Shown here in pieces: positions 9,621 to 18,683 of a stretch of DNA of 64,000 bases; the stretch's first letter is position 1; the number at the start of each line of letters is the position of its first letter. A program made the position numbers and the translations under genes. Under the pieces are notes generated by a model. That model was not told the DNA's origin. It made no database searches and worked only from the letters and a program-made list of their open reading frames with translations. Source of the stretch: Roseimarinus sediminis. Its GTDB lineage: Bacteria > Bacteroidota > Bacteroidia > Bacteroidales > Prolixibacteraceae. The stretch lies in NCBI RefSeq assembly GCF_050433125.1, contig NZ_JBNPXV010000001.1, positions 496,001-560,000 of the forward strand, in the 5' to 3' direction.

Positions 9621-12370
9621 TAGAAAAACATTTTTAAACTGAAATTATAGGTGCGACCAAGGCCAAAGAATACCGATGCCGACTTTGCATCATAATCGGT
9701 ATAGTTTACATCGTTGTAGTTGTCGTTGTTTTGTGCCCTTACGATGCGTTTTTTATCAAGTACGTTCAGCACGTTGGCCCTGAACTGAAAGCGCTGGTCA
9801 AAGAGTTCGAAACGATAGCCTGCATGAAAATCGAAAATCAGGTAAGCCGGAATTCGCCATGAATCGCGGGCATTGCCATGTTCTCCGGTTGCTTCATCGT
9901 ACCATTCGTACGAAGCAGGTGTTCCATCGAGCGAAATGGGATCAAACTCGGCATAGTAATCGGCGAAATAGGTTACGCGGGGTTTGAAATACAAACCTTT
10001 GACGGGTTCCCAGCGGATTTCTCCGGCGACTTGTGTTTGAGCCGAGTTGCCTACGTGTACGCCGGTTGCATCGAAAAAGCGGGAAGCAATTAAGTTTTGG
10101 TTGTCATCATAAATCCTTACGGTGTCTGATGAGTTCCAGCGCCAGTCGCCCAGCGATACCAAACCCTGAATGTCGATCTGTTCATTCACCTTAAAAATGA
10201 AATCGAGTTCCACTCCTTTATGAAGCGCATCCATTCCGTTGATATTAAGAGAGAATTCTTCAAATTCGCCCGGCGATGTTTCAACGGCTACCTTTCCTGC
10301 ACTATCCATTGGTTTGTTTTCCCATATCGTATAATAGGCATTCAAATTGGCCGAGAAAATGGTGCTGTTATAGGAATAACCCAGTTCAAAGGCTTTTACA
10401 ATTTCGTTGTCGGTATTGAAAAAGGATACATTGTCGTATGCATATACATTGTTGAAGCGTGGCGCTTTGCTGAGGTAGCCAAGATTTACAAAGGCGTTCA
10501 TCCGTTTGCTAAAGTTGTAGTTGGCACCGCCTTTGGCCGTATACCCCGGAAACCACTTCCAACCGGTAAATTCAACCAGATTTCCATCGATGGTTTCGTA
10601 GGTAAAGCCATCGCGTTGTTCTACGTTTCTTGTTTTACGCATCACGATGTAATCGGATCGTTTATAACCTGAGTTGGATAGCGTAAGGTTTATAAAAGAG
10701 CTTAGAATATCGGTTTTATGTTCCCATTGGCCAAACAATCCGCCCCAGCGAACAAAGCCATCGTTGTGGTAGTTGTTTTTGTCGCCGTCCTTTAACATGT
10801 ATTTCGATTTGGTGGCATCGTCCCAGTCGGTGATGTAGTCGAAAACAGCATAGTCGGCACCCATTAGGTCGTACACTTCTTCGTAATGAATTCCACGGTA
10901 GTTTCTCAGGTCGATCCCTCCCGAGAAAGTATTTCTATCGTCGATCTCATAATTCAAAGTCGATAACAAACCTAGCCAGCGGTGAGAATTAACGCGACGA
11001 ACCATGTAGTTCGAGGCCGCATGCAACTCATCATCAAAAAGCTGGTTGATGGAACCCTCGGAGATGTTTCGGTCGTAAATCGACTGGAAGTTCATTTGTC
11101 GGGTTTCGGGTAGAAGGCTGGGAGTTGCTTTTGCTCTGATTCCGCCGCCGTTACCGATCGATAGGTAAGCAATGTTCGAGATGAACAGCTTGTCGTTTAC
11201 ATTCCACGAATCTTTTAAGGTGAACTGAGGTTTATGGTATTGATTCACGCGCTCGGAGAAAGGTTGAGCCACGGCATCGGGATTGTCTTTGGTACGTGCC
11301 AGATAGCCCCAGTGCTGGTTGTAGCGGACTCCCATCGGGGTTGCGGCTTCGATGGCTTCTTCGGGTACACCCAGTTCGCGGGCCATCTCGGCATCATAGC
11401 TTTGTATGGTTAGCATGTATGAGCGTTGCGCATGCGATTGCGGTGCGCCATAACCCGAGAGTGAAAGCGTGTGCTTGCCCAGTCGTTTGTCCACTTTGAA
11501 ATAGTAGAAGAAGCCTTTGGTCCAGGTTTGATCGACCCAGCCATTGCCCTGTTTGTAGGACCCGGCTGCTGACAGCGCCCAGCCATTGCCTATTTCACCG
11601 GTCGAATAACCCAGATCGGTACGGATGTAACCGTCGGAGCCCATTTCCTGTTTAATGCTTCCGCCCTTGCGGGTATCCATTCCTTTGGTAATGATGTTGA
11701 TGGTACCACCCACCGACGGGAGGGCCAGCTTTGAGGCACCCAGTCCGCGCTGTACCTGAATGGAACGGGTAACGGCATCAAGCCCAAACCAGTTCGACCA
11801 GTACACATGGCCTGTTTCCATGTCGTTCACCGGAACACCGTCGAGTAAAACGCCCACGTTACGTGAACTGAAACCCCTGATGGTTACCTGTGCATCGCCG
11901 TCGCCACCGCCTTCGGTGGTGGCGTAAACGCCCGGTGTTGAGTTGAGTACCATGGGGATGTCCTGGGCTGCAATAACCTCCTGGAGTTTTTCGGGTGTTA
12001 AGGTGGAGAAGGCTACGGGGGTTTCACGCGAACGCGCCACGTCGGCCACCACCCTGATTTCGTCAATCTGAAGTTTTGTTTCAAGTGCGAAATTGGCCTG
12101 TACATTGCTGTTATTTACCGTAAGCTGTTTTTGCTGGTCTTCATAGCCCACATAGGAGACAGTAAGTGTGTAGTTTCCATTTCTGACATTGATGGTATAG
12201 TAGCCATCGATGTTGGTCACTGTTCCCATGGTGGTGCCATCGATGAGCACATTGGCTCCGATGAGGGTTTCACCTGTTTCGGCATCACTCACTACACCGC
12301 TGATGCTGTGCTGGGCCATTCCATACAGCGATAAGGCAGTGAACAGGGTAATCAATAGTGTTCGTATCAT
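9620..12370 (-). CDS. TonB-dependent receptor of the nuclease locus
   Basis: A 916-residue outer-membrane receptor. It has a signal peptide (~1-19), then a carboxypeptidase-like regulatory domain (~20-100, ISGVVSDAETGETLIGANV...). The plug domain follows (~115-225; VTIRGFSSRNVGVLLDGVPVND is the plug signature), then a 22-strand barrel ending in FSLKMFF with a terminal Phe. No SusD-like partner is encoded beside it, so it is not a standard Sus pair. Coupling to endonuclease I (TAATG overlap) and proximity to two more secreted proteins suggest import of nucleic-acid fragments, nucleotides or released phosphate. The substrate is inferred from context alone. Confidence 0.88.
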   Translation of the reverse strand: MIRTLLITLFTALSLYGMAQHSISGVVSDAETGETLIGANVLIDGTTMGTVTNIDGYYTINVRNGNYTLTVSYVGYEDQQKQLTVNNSNVQANFALETKLQIDEIRVVADVARSRETPVAFSTLTPEKLQEVIAAQDIPMVLNSTPGVYATTEGGGDGDAQVTIRGFSSRNVGVLLDGVPVNDMETGHVYWSNWFGLDAVTRSIQVQRGLGASKLALPSVGGTINIITKGMDTRKGGSIKQEMGSDGYIRTDLGYSTGEIGNGWALSAAGSYKQGNGWVDQTWTKGFFYYFKVDKRLGKHTLSLSGYGAPQSHAQRSYMLTIQSYDAEMARELGVPEEAIEAATPMGVRYNQHWGYLARTKDNPDAVAQPFSERVNQYHKPQFTLKDSWNVNDKLFISNIAYLSIGNGGGIRAKATPSLLPETRQMNFQSIYDRNISEGSINQLFDDELHAASNYMVRRVNSHRWLGLLSTLNYEIDDRNTFSGGIDLRNYRGIHYEEVYDLMGADYAVFDYITDWDDATKSKYMLKDGDKNNYHNDGFVRWGGLFGQWEHKTDILSSFINLTLSNSGYKRSDYIVMRKTRNVEQRDGFTYETIDGNLVEFTGWKWFPGYTAKGGANYNFSKRMNAFVNLGYLSKAPRFNNVYAYDNVSFFNTDNEIVKAFELGYSYNSTIFSANLNAYYTIWENKPMDSAGKVAVETSPGEFEEFSLNINGMDALHKGVELDFIFKVNEQIDIQGLVSLGDWRWNSSDTVRIYDDNQNLIASRFFDATGVHVGNSAQTQVAGEIRWEPVKGLYFKPRVTYFADYYAEFDPISLDGTPASYEWYDEATGEHGNARDSWRIPAYLIFDFHAGYRFELFDQRFQFRANVLNVLDKKRIVRAQNNDNYNDVNYTDYDAKSASVFFGLGRTYNFSLKMFF

Positions 12371-12443
12371 TTTTTATGAAGTTGTTTAAGAAAAAAATAG
12401 GTCTCCGATTTTTCGAAAACCTATTTCTATATTCAATTTCTTA

Positions 12444-13742
12444 TTAATTCCGGATGAAACGTTTGTGATCGGTGCTCCGATCGGCGTATTCAATTTGAAG
12501 CAGGTAAACACCTTTTTTAAGCTGTGAGGCGTCGAAGCGCACAAGGTTTTCATTGTTAACCGCCTGAGAATAGCTCAGCTGACCTGCTATATTTACAACA
12601 CTTACCCTGCTGATGGCTTTTCCGGCACTGATGTTCAGCATTTGGTCGGAAACCGGGTTGGGGTAGATGTTTAGCTGCTTGCCGGAAGTAAAATCGTTGG
12701 CCGATACTTGTACATCGGAAAGGATGGCCAGAACGGTGGTCGATTCCGACTCGGTATAACCATCGTTTACCGTAACGTCGATGTAAAGGGTGTCCCACTC
12801 GCTTTCGAGCAGCGCCGCAGCATCAATCAGTTTGATCTCGCCGCTTGCACGATCCATTTTAAAGGGGGTGCGACGGGCATCGTTGCTGTCGTAGATGAAA
12901 TTACCTGCATTGATGTAGTAACGAAGCTGGTCGTTTTCGGCATCGTTGGCTTTAACCACACCAAGTACTGCATCGTTTTCAGCCTGCTTCCAGATTTTGA
13001 ACTCAAATTCATTGGATGTAAAAACAGGTGTTGCATTGTTGGGTGAAACATCACTCTTGTGCCAGCCCAGGTGGTTGAAGGTGTTGGCTGAGAGTGAATC
13101 CCACTGTTCGAGTGGATTAAACATGGACGGGTTTTCTTTTACACCTTCAATCACCGAAGATTTACGGTAGAGGGTATGATCGGCAGTAACACCAATTCCG
13201 TCGCCTGTGAAATAAGGGGCCGTATCGGTCCAGCACTCAACGGGGCGGTCCGATCCGGGCAGGGCAGCTGCCGAAGGGCTTGGAGCTCCCCAGCGGGCGA
13301 ACAGGTCGACCAGGGTTCCGTTGGTTTTTTCGAGGGCCATGGCATCGTTGCCGTTATGGTACAGTGTGTTGCTTACACTGTAGTTGGGGCACAGAAAAAC
13401 ATCGGCACGGTCCTGCAACTGTTCCCATACCGGGGCATTCTGACCCGTTCCGGCGGGATCGCGCTTGTCTAAAACGCACACATAGGTTTTATGAGGTTGC
13501 AGATCAACATTTGGCAGTACAATTTTCCAGTCGTTTTCGGCCGGCGGGATGTCTTCACCATTGCCATAGCGCACCAGCTGGTAGCCCGACAGGTTGATTG
13601 CATTGGATGTTGGGTTGTAGATTTCTATCGCTTTGTTGTTCGACCATCCTTCGACATACTCCGAAATGATCAGATCGGATTGAGCTTTCAGACCTGCCGA
13701 TACCATCAGGCCAATAACAATAAGTAGAATTTTATTCATCAT
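12444..13742 (-). CDS. Secreted lamin-tail domain protein with T9SS tail
   Basis: A 432-residue exported protein with a signal peptide (~1-20). Residues ~22-165 are a lamin tail domain (LIISEYVEGWSNNKAIEIYNPTS is the typical opening), a fold often attached to secreted bacterial nucleases and phosphatases as an adhesion or ligand-binding module. A cadherin-like segment lies at ~245-340 and a T9SS type A tail at ~355-432 (LNIYPNPVSDQ...). No catalytic domain is evident. It is the most upstream gene of the minus-strand run, 73 bases before the TonB receptor, and may bind substrate or tether the nucleases. Confidence 0.8.
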   Translation of the reverse strand: MMNKILLIVIGLMVSAGLKAQSDLIISEYVEGWSNNKAIEIYNPTSNAINLSGYQLVRYGNGEDIPPAENDWKIVLPNVDLQPHKTYVCVLDKRDPAGTGQNAPVWEQLQDRADVFLCPNYSVSNTLYHNGNDAMALEKTNGTLVDLFARWGAPSPSAAALPGSDRPVECWTDTAPYFTGDGIGVTADHTLYRKSSVIEGVKENPSMFNPLEQWDSLSANTFNHLGWHKSDVSPNNATPVFTSNEFEFKIWKQAENDAVLGVVKANDAENDQLRYYINAGNFIYDSNDARRTPFKMDRASGEIKLIDAAALLESEWDTLYIDVTVNDGYTESESTTVLAILSDVQVSANDFTSGKQLNIYPNPVSDQMLNISAGKAISRVSVVNIAGQLSYSQAVNNENLVRFDASQLKKGVYLLQIEYADRSTDHKRFIRN

Positions 13743-14063
13743 ATCACGTTTTTTTATTCTGTAAAAGTTTTTTCAAAATTAGAATTAATCTTTAAATATT
13801 TCCTGTTTTTTCTCACTTTCCAAACTTTAACAATTGATTCAGATCAGCTTAACAATTTAGAAAAAGCAGCTTCAAAAAACCAGTTTTTTTTAAAGAAACT
13901 GTACAAGAACAGCATTTGGTAAATTTTGGTGAGGATGTGTTCCTCTTCGGTTTTGTTAATCGGTTAAAAGACATGCAACTAAGGGTTTTAATAAAGATTA
14001 AAGAAATTAAACACACATTATCTGATACTATTGCGATATTTGAAGGATCAAAGCTGTGATGTC
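13743..14063. other. AT-rich divergent intergenic region
   Basis: About 320 bases between the divergent lamin-tail and small exported protein genes. On the minus strand TAATTTTG (13774-13781) matches the -7 consensus for the nuclease operon, but no well-spaced -33 element is visible. No RNA gene or coding sequence was found. Confidence 0.4.
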
Positions 14064-14660
14064 ATGAACAAAATTTTCTTCTTCCTTCTGTTTCTGAGTC
14101 TTATCGTCATTCGGGTTGATGGACAGGAGTTGGTGAACGAACCCTTGTATAAAGCTGATGTTGACTATCATACCATAAATTTCGGTGATGCCTTCGACCA
14201 ACAATTTTTTTCTGCCTTTTATCCGGGAGCCGGAAAGGCCGAGGCCTTTGGTCGTCAGCTTTTTCAGCTTTATTCGGTACCCGAGAGCTTCACTTTTTAT
14301 CGCGACTCGCTTAGCTCACAGCAAAGTTTTCATTATTATGCCAGTCCCAATTTCTATTTCTTCCGCAATGACCGGCCACTGTACTTTAATGCCGGTTTTC
14401 ATTTCAAAAATATCTTCGGCTGGGATCGTGTCGATCCGTATTTGTTTTCGGCAGGCGGCTTGAGTACCGATTATGAGTTTTCAGATGAAAAAATTCTGAA
14501 ACCCGGCACAGGAAAGCCTGCACTGTACTTCGAAATGGGAGCGGGCGTAGAATACAAAGCCGATGATGGAAAGTACATTTTTCTGCAGTCGTCGGGAATG
14601 TTTCGTAATATGACACCCATCGGCAACAGGCAACTGGGTGGTGTCAGAATGAAGTTTTAA
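14064..14660 (+). CDS. Small exported protein of unknown function
   Basis: A 198-residue protein beginning MNKIFFFLLFLSLIVIRVDGQ, a clear signal peptide; an in-frame ATG 33 bases upstream would add a non-secretory N-terminus and was not used. The mature part is rich in aromatic residues and in alternating patterns (PNFYFFRND, YFNAGFHFKNIFGWD) and ends GGVRMKF, which suggests a small outer-membrane beta-barrel, although it may be too short for a full one. I do not recognise the family. It diverges from the nuclease/receptor operon and shares its intergenic region, so joint regulation is possible. Confidence 0.6.
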   Translation: MNKIFFFLLFLSLIVIRVDGQELVNEPLYKADVDYHTINFGDAFDQQFFSAFYPGAGKAEAFGRQLFQLYSVPESFTFYRDSLSSQQSFHYYASPNFYFFRNDRPLYFNAGFHFKNIFGWDRVDPYLFSAGGLSTDYEFSDEKILKPGTGKPALYFEMGAGVEYKADDGKYIFLQSSGMFRNMTPIGNRQLGGVRMKF

Positions 14661-14756
14661 AGGCTGTAAGTCATCATGGTTCTTAAGACCAGGCAGTTTC
14701 AGGCTTGTTGTGTGTATTTGCAGGGAGAAATCCCGCTTTTGTAACAATCGGATTGA

Positions 14757-14794
14757 TTTGTCTGTTATTATTACGTAATGATTTTATAAATTTG
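14757..14794 (+). promoter_or_regulatory. Candidate nadA promoter
   Basis: TAAATTTG (14787-14794) is a perfect -7 element. TTTG lies at 14757-14760, but the 26-base gap is longer than usual, so the -33 assignment is weak. The -7 element lies about 30 bases before the nadA ATG. Confidence 0.45.
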
Positions 14795-14825
14795 CAGCCT
14801 GTTATTGAAACAAGGAGGAGAAAGC

Positions 14826-15815
14826 ATGCTCAGCAACGAAATAACCATGAAGCTTGAAACAGATGGCTTCATTGATGAAGCGATTCCCAAAGGACTGAAT
14901 CTGGTTGAAGAAATCAAACGGCTCAAGAAAGAAAAGAATGCCGTAATTCTTGGTCATTATTATATTGAAGGAGAATTACAGGATATTTCCGATTTTGTGG
15001 GCGACAGCCTGGCGCTGGCGCAGGAGGCGGCGCGCACCACGGCTGATGTCATCGTATTTGTGGGTGTGCACTTTATGGCAGAAACAGCCAAAATTATCAA
15101 TCCTTCGAAGAAAGTTTTGCTGCCCGACCTGAAAGCCGGCTGCTCGCTGGCCGAATCGGCTCCAATTGATCAGTTCAGGGAATTCAAGGCAAAATATCCC
15201 GATCACAAGGTAATCAGCTACATCAACTGCACCGCTGATCTGAAAACCGAAACCGACATCGTTTGCACCTCGTCGAATGCCGTGAAAATTGTCAACAGTT
15301 TTCCCGAAGATGAAAAACTGATTTTCGGACCCGATAAAAACCTGGGTAACTACATCAATTCCCTGACCGGTCGTTCTATGGTTTTGTGGGACGGTGCCTG
15401 TATGGTTCATGAGCAGTTCTCGGTGGAGAAAATTGTAAAGCTGATGGAACAATATCCCGATGCCGAGATGATTGCTCATCCCGAGTGTGAAAAGCCCCTG
15501 TTGCTGCTGGCAAAATACATTGGATCGACCTCGGCACTGTTGGATTATGTACAGAAAAGTAAGGCGCAGAAATTTATTGTGGCCACCGAAAGCGGCATTC
15601 TTCACCAGATGAAGAAGGCTTGTCCCGATAAGCTGTTTATACCGGCACCTTCGAACGATTCGACCTGCGCCTGCGACGATTGCACCTATATGAAACTGAA
15701 CTCGATGCGGAAGCTTTATCTGTGCATGAAGAACGAGCTGCCCGAAGTGCAACTGAGCGACGAGGTGATTGAAAAGGCGCGGAAGCCCATTGAGCGGATG
15801 CTGGCGATTTCGTAG
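14826..15815 (+). CDS. nadA: Quinolinate synthase
   Basis: A 329-residue cytoplasmic enzyme that condenses iminoaspartate with dihydroxyacetone phosphate to quinolinate in de novo NAD synthesis, using an oxygen-sensitive 4Fe-4S cluster. Visible motifs are NAVILGHYYIEGELQDISDFVGDSL, the cluster-cysteine regions AGCSLAES, WDGACMVHEQ and STCACDDCTYMKLN, and the MIAHPECE motif. The start is the ATG at 14826 because a strong AAGGAGGAG (14812-14820) sits just upstream; a TTG further 5' in frame is unlikely. Its partners nadB and nadC are not in the window. A repeat array begins right after the stop codon. Confidence 0.96.
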   Translation: MLSNEITMKLETDGFIDEAIPKGLNLVEEIKRLKKEKNAVILGHYYIEGELQDISDFVGDSLALAQEAARTTADVIVFVGVHFMAETAKIINPSKKVLLPDLKAGCSLAESAPIDQFREFKAKYPDHKVISYINCTADLKTETDIVCTSSNAVKIVNSFPEDEKLIFGPDKNLGNYINSLTGRSMVLWDGACMVHEQFSVEKIVKLMEQYPDAEMIAHPECEKPLLLLAKYIGSTSALLDYVQKSKAQKFIVATESGILHQMKKACPDKLFIPAPSNDSTCACDDCTYMKLNSMRKLYLCMKNELPEVQLSDEVIEKARKPIERMLAIS

Positions 15816-16133
15816 GTAAGACGCGAAGAAAAGGATCACGCGGAGGCACGAAGACGCGAAGGAATGGATCACGCAAAGGCGCTGAGGCGCGAAGAAATGG
15901 ATCACGCCAAGACGCAAAGGCGCGAAGAAATGGATGACGTGAAGACGCAAAGGGAAGAGTCACGCGAAGATGCAGAGACGCGAAGAAATGGATGACGTGA
16001 AGACGCAAAGGGAAGAGTCACGCGAAGATGCAGAGACGCGAAGAAATGGATCACGTGAAGAGGCCAAGACGAAAAGGGGAATTAATTTTCCTTAGCGCCT
16101 TGGCGGCTTAGCGTGAGTATACTCCTGGTGGGT
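15816..16133. repeat. GC-rich repeat array 1 with terminal hairpin
   Basis: From the nadA stop to the GxxExxY gene stop the sequence is built from variants of a core like GATCACGCGAAGACGC, with periods near 33 bp. It includes a 58-bp unit repeated in tandem (copies begin at 15924 and 15982, with a partial third at 16040). The array ends in a hairpin with arms 16063-16077 and 16090-16104 (12 of 15 positions pair) around GGAATTAATTTT. A tail beginning GCGTGAGT continues to the gene stop. The same core and tail recur in array 2. Confidence 0.85.
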
Positions 16134-16511
16134 TTATAGCTTGTTCACAATTCTGCTTATACCATCTTTGATTAGTTTTTCATTGAAGTTAATCAGAAGC
16201 CCCAGTTTTTTATCGGCTATTTTCAGATAGGTTAACAACTGTTTGGGATGTACCGGTGCGAGATGTTCAACTGATTTTAATTCAATTATAACTTTGTTTT
16301 CGACAAGCAGGTCGGCCCTAAAACCCATGTTGATTTTTATACCATCCCAGAAAACAGGGATGATTTTTTGTTTTTCTACATTCAGGCCTTGCCTGACGAG
16401 CTCATAATACATGATTTCCTCATAAACCGATTCCAGTAAACCCGGACCCAGTTTTACGTGAATGTCAAAAGCGGTGTTTACAACAATTGTTGCAATTTCA
16501 TTTTCAGTCAT
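16134..16511 (-). CDS. GxxExxY protein (PDDEXK_3 family)
   Basis: A 125-residue protein of the GxxExxY family. The name motif is seen in GPGLLESVYEE (residues ~22-32), and the PD-(D/E)XK-like core in FRADLLVENKVIIELKSV (Asp, then E-x-K). The family has a predicted restriction-endonuclease-like fold, but its biochemical role is not established. Related genes are often found singly and with dispersed repeats, and this one lies between two related repeat arrays. The stop codon and last two codons (Lys-Leu) are continuous with the array tail, an arrangement repeated at the SulP gene. It may have been carried or mobilised with the repeats, which is inference. Confidence 0.88.
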   Translation of the reverse strand: MTENEIATIVVNTAFDIHVKLGPGLLESVYEEIMYYELVRQGLNVEKQKIIPVFWDGIKINMGFRADLLVENKVIIELKSVEHLAPVHPKQLLTYLKIADKKLGLLINFNEKLIKDGISRIVNKL

Positions 16512-16529
16512 GATGGATTTGCTCGTTCT

Positions 16530-16715
16530 TTATTCTGTAAATATTCCGAACCAGCCCTTGCATTTTTCCGTGAAGACGATCACTTTTGGAGACCAGTAAA
16601 CACATTTTCCGGATTCACCGATGGTTTTTCCGAAGCTGACGATGCGTTTTTCGGGCTTGCTTTTGTCTTTCGGAGTAGACGAAGGTTTTTCCGGGATTAC
16701 TCTTTGTTTTTTCAC
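16530..16715 (-). CDS. Doubtful small ORF (61 residues)
   Basis: A 61-codon frame from a GTG, with a Lys/Pro-rich N-terminal half and a more hydrophobic C-terminal half (KCVYWSPKVIVFTEKC). It has no recognised domain and no ribosome binding site, and the opposite strand is open too. It lies just upstream of the GxxExxY gene on the same strand. It may be a small protein, a gene remnant or chance. Confidence 0.2.
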   Translation of the reverse strand: MKKQRVIPEKPSSTPKDKSKPEKRIVSFGKTIGESGKCVYWSPKVIVFTEKCKGWFGIFTE

Positions 16716-16783
16716 GAAATAGCATGTTAATATACGTTATATTAAGCTAATAGTCAAGGGGCTTACGATCATTGGAAGTAAAA

Positions 16784-17039
16784 GGCGCGAAGAAATGGAT
16801 CACGCGAAGGCGCAGAGACGCTAAGAAAGGGATCACGCGAAGGCGCGGAGACGCAAAGAAATGGATCCCGCCAAGACGCGGAGGCGCGAAGAAATGGATC
16901 ACGCGAAGACGCAGAGGCGCGAAGAAATGGATCACGCGAAGACGCAGAGGCGCAAAGAAATGGATTACATCAAGATGCAAAGGGGAATTAATTTTCCTTT
17001 GCGTCTTAGCGGCTTTGCGTGAGTTACCTCCTGGCGGGT
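16784..17039. repeat. GC-rich 33-bp tandem array 2 with terminal hairpin
   Basis: Five near-identical 33-bp units start at 16797, 16830, 16863, 16896 and 16929, with flanking partial units; units 4 and 5 differ at a single position. Because 33 is a multiple of 3, long spurious frames run through it. It ends in a hairpin with arms 16972-16983 and 16996-17007 (12 bp, one G-T pair), then a tail beginning CGGCTTTGCGTGAGT that reaches the SulP stop codon. Core, hairpin loop and tail match array 1 in the same orientation. Confidence 0.9.
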
Positions 17040-18683
17040 CTACAGCTTTTTTATTATATCTCCGGCACTATTCACAGCCCGGTCGAAAGAATCGTGTATG
17101 TTACTTTTGCCAATCAGACTACTGATTTGAGCACGGTCGAGTTCGGCTTTAACCCCCGGGTTGACCCCTGAAAGGATGATGTGAGTGTCGTTGTGGATGA
17201 GCTGTTTAATGGCTGATTTAAAATTCTGCAAACCGGTTGCGTCGATAAAGGGTACATGGCGCATTCGAATAATCAGGACCTTCGATTTGCTGCCTGTGCT
17301 TTTTAACACCTCGACATATTCTTTGGCTGAAGCAAAAAAGAATGGCCCGCTGATTTCGTAAACCGATATTCCCTTGCCCAGTTTTGAATAGTCGTCGAGC
17401 ACGTCGCTGTCGACTTCGCGGTTGAGCGCCTGCAGGCTGGTGTCCGACATACGTTTCATGAATAATAGTGCCGACAATACCACGCCCACCTCAATGGCAA
17501 TGGTCAGATCGACCAGCACGGTGAGGAAAAAGGTGGTGAGCAGCACCAGTTTATCAAACCACGAATTTTTAAGGATAGAACGAAAGGTTTGCCATTCGCT
17601 CATGTTGTAGGCCACTACGATGAGTACACCTGCAAGGCACGACATGGGGATGAGCTTTGCCCAGCGGCCAAAAAACAGCATGATGAGCAGGAGCGTAAGC
17701 GCGTGAATTATTCCGGCAATAGGGGTTCGGCCCCCGTTTTTTACATTGGTGGCAGTGCGGGCGATGGCTCCGGTAGCAGGAATGCCCCCAAAAAACGGGG
17801 TAACAATATTGGCAATTCCCTGGGCAATCAGTTCGGTATTCGAGCGGTGATTTCCGCTGATCATCCCGTCGGCAACCACTGCCGAGAGCAATGATTCGAT
17901 GGCTCCCAGCAGGGCAATGGTCAGGGCGGGGGCAAGGTAATGTTGCAACTGGCTCCATTCGAAATGTGGCAGGGTGAATTTAAACTGATTGGGAATTTCG
18001 CCAAAAAAAGTGGCAATGGTGCTTACTTCCAAACCGGCCAGCTGAACAACCAGGGTTAGAACAACAATGGCGATGAACGATCCGGGAATTTTCTTGATCA
18101 GCTTTTTCGAATACACCATGATCAGTATGGTGGAAACGGTAATGATCAAAGCAGTATAATTGATACTGTGCAGGTTGGTGAAATAGGTTTGCCATTTTCC
18201 TATGAAATCGGCCGGCACGCTTGTGAGTGAAAGGCCCAGTGCGTCTTTGATCTGGGTGGAGAAAATCACCAGTGCGATGCCGCTCGTAAAGCCAACAATG
18301 AGCGGGTGGGGGATAAATTTGAGCAGGGAGCCCAGACGAAGTACGCCAAATAGGACCAGCATCACCCCGGCCATGATGGTTGAAATAATTAATCCGTCGA
18401 TGCCGTATTGTTGTACGATGCCATACACAATGACGATGAAGGCACCGGTAGGGCCGCCAATCTGCACACGGCTGCCCCCTAAAAATGAAATGAGGAAGCC
18501 GGCTACCACTGCGGTAATCAGCCCCTTATCGGGCGATACTCCCGAGGCCACGGCAAAGGCAATGGCCAGTGGGAGCGCTACAATACCTACTACAACTCCT
18601 GCCATGGAGTCGGATAATAATTGTTTCCGGCTGATGCCAGATTTTAACACGGAGAAAAACTTGGGTTTAAAAATTGTGTCCAT
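17040..18683 (-). CDS. SulP family anion transporter with STAS domain
   Basis: A 547-residue inner-membrane protein. Residues ~20-410 form the SulP membrane domain (DSMAGVVVGIVALPLAIAFAVASG and GGSRVQIGGPTGAFIVIV are the typical signatures), and ~430-545 a cytoplasmic STAS domain with VPFIDATGLQNF around the regulatory Ser/Thr site. SulP proteins move sulfate, bicarbonate or dicarboxylates; the substrate cannot be read from sequence. No carbonic anhydrase or sulfate gene is adjacent, although a sulfite reductase lies about 46 kb away. Repeat array 2 abuts the stop. TACGTTTG just upstream of the start could be a -7 element and would imply an almost leaderless message. Confidence 0.9.
   Translation of the reverse strand: MDTIFKPKFFSVLKSGISRKQLLSDSMAGVVVGIVALPLAIAFAVASGVSPDKGLITAVVAGFLISFLGGSRVQIGGPTGAFIVIVYGIVQQYGIDGLIISTIMAGVMLVLFGVLRLGSLLKFIPHPLIVGFTSGIALVIFSTQIKDALGLSLTSVPADFIGKWQTYFTNLHSINYTALIITVSTILIMVYSKKLIKKIPGSFIAIVVLTLVVQLAGLEVSTIATFFGEIPNQFKFTLPHFEWSQLQHYLAPALTIALLGAIESLLSAVVADGMISGNHRSNTELIAQGIANIVTPFFGGIPATGAIARTATNVKNGGRTPIAGIIHALTLLLIMLFFGRWAKLIPMSCLAGVLIVVAYNMSEWQTFRSILKNSWFDKLVLLTTFFLTVLVDLTIAIEVGVVLSALLFMKRMSDTSLQALNREVDSDVLDDYSKLGKGISVYEISGPFFFASAKEYVEVLKSTGSKSKVLIIRMRHVPFIDATGLQNFKSAIKQLIHNDTHIILSGVNPGVKAELDRAQISSLIGKSNIHDSFDRAVNSAGDIIKKL

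Noticed and set aside
14976..15950. 324-codon minus-strand frame over nadA and array 1
   Set aside because: Antisense to the clearly conserved nadA, and its N-terminal part is encoded by the GC-rich repeat; the protein is low complexity (repeated IHFFAP-like words).
16797..16961. CRISPR-like regular 33-bp repeats
   Set aside because: Units are directly abutting and imperfect, with no unique spacers and no cas genes.
16772..17125. 117-codon plus-strand frame with AKKWITRRRR repeats
   Set aside because: Pure translation of the 33-bp repeat array running into the antisense of the SulP gene; no independent coding evidence.
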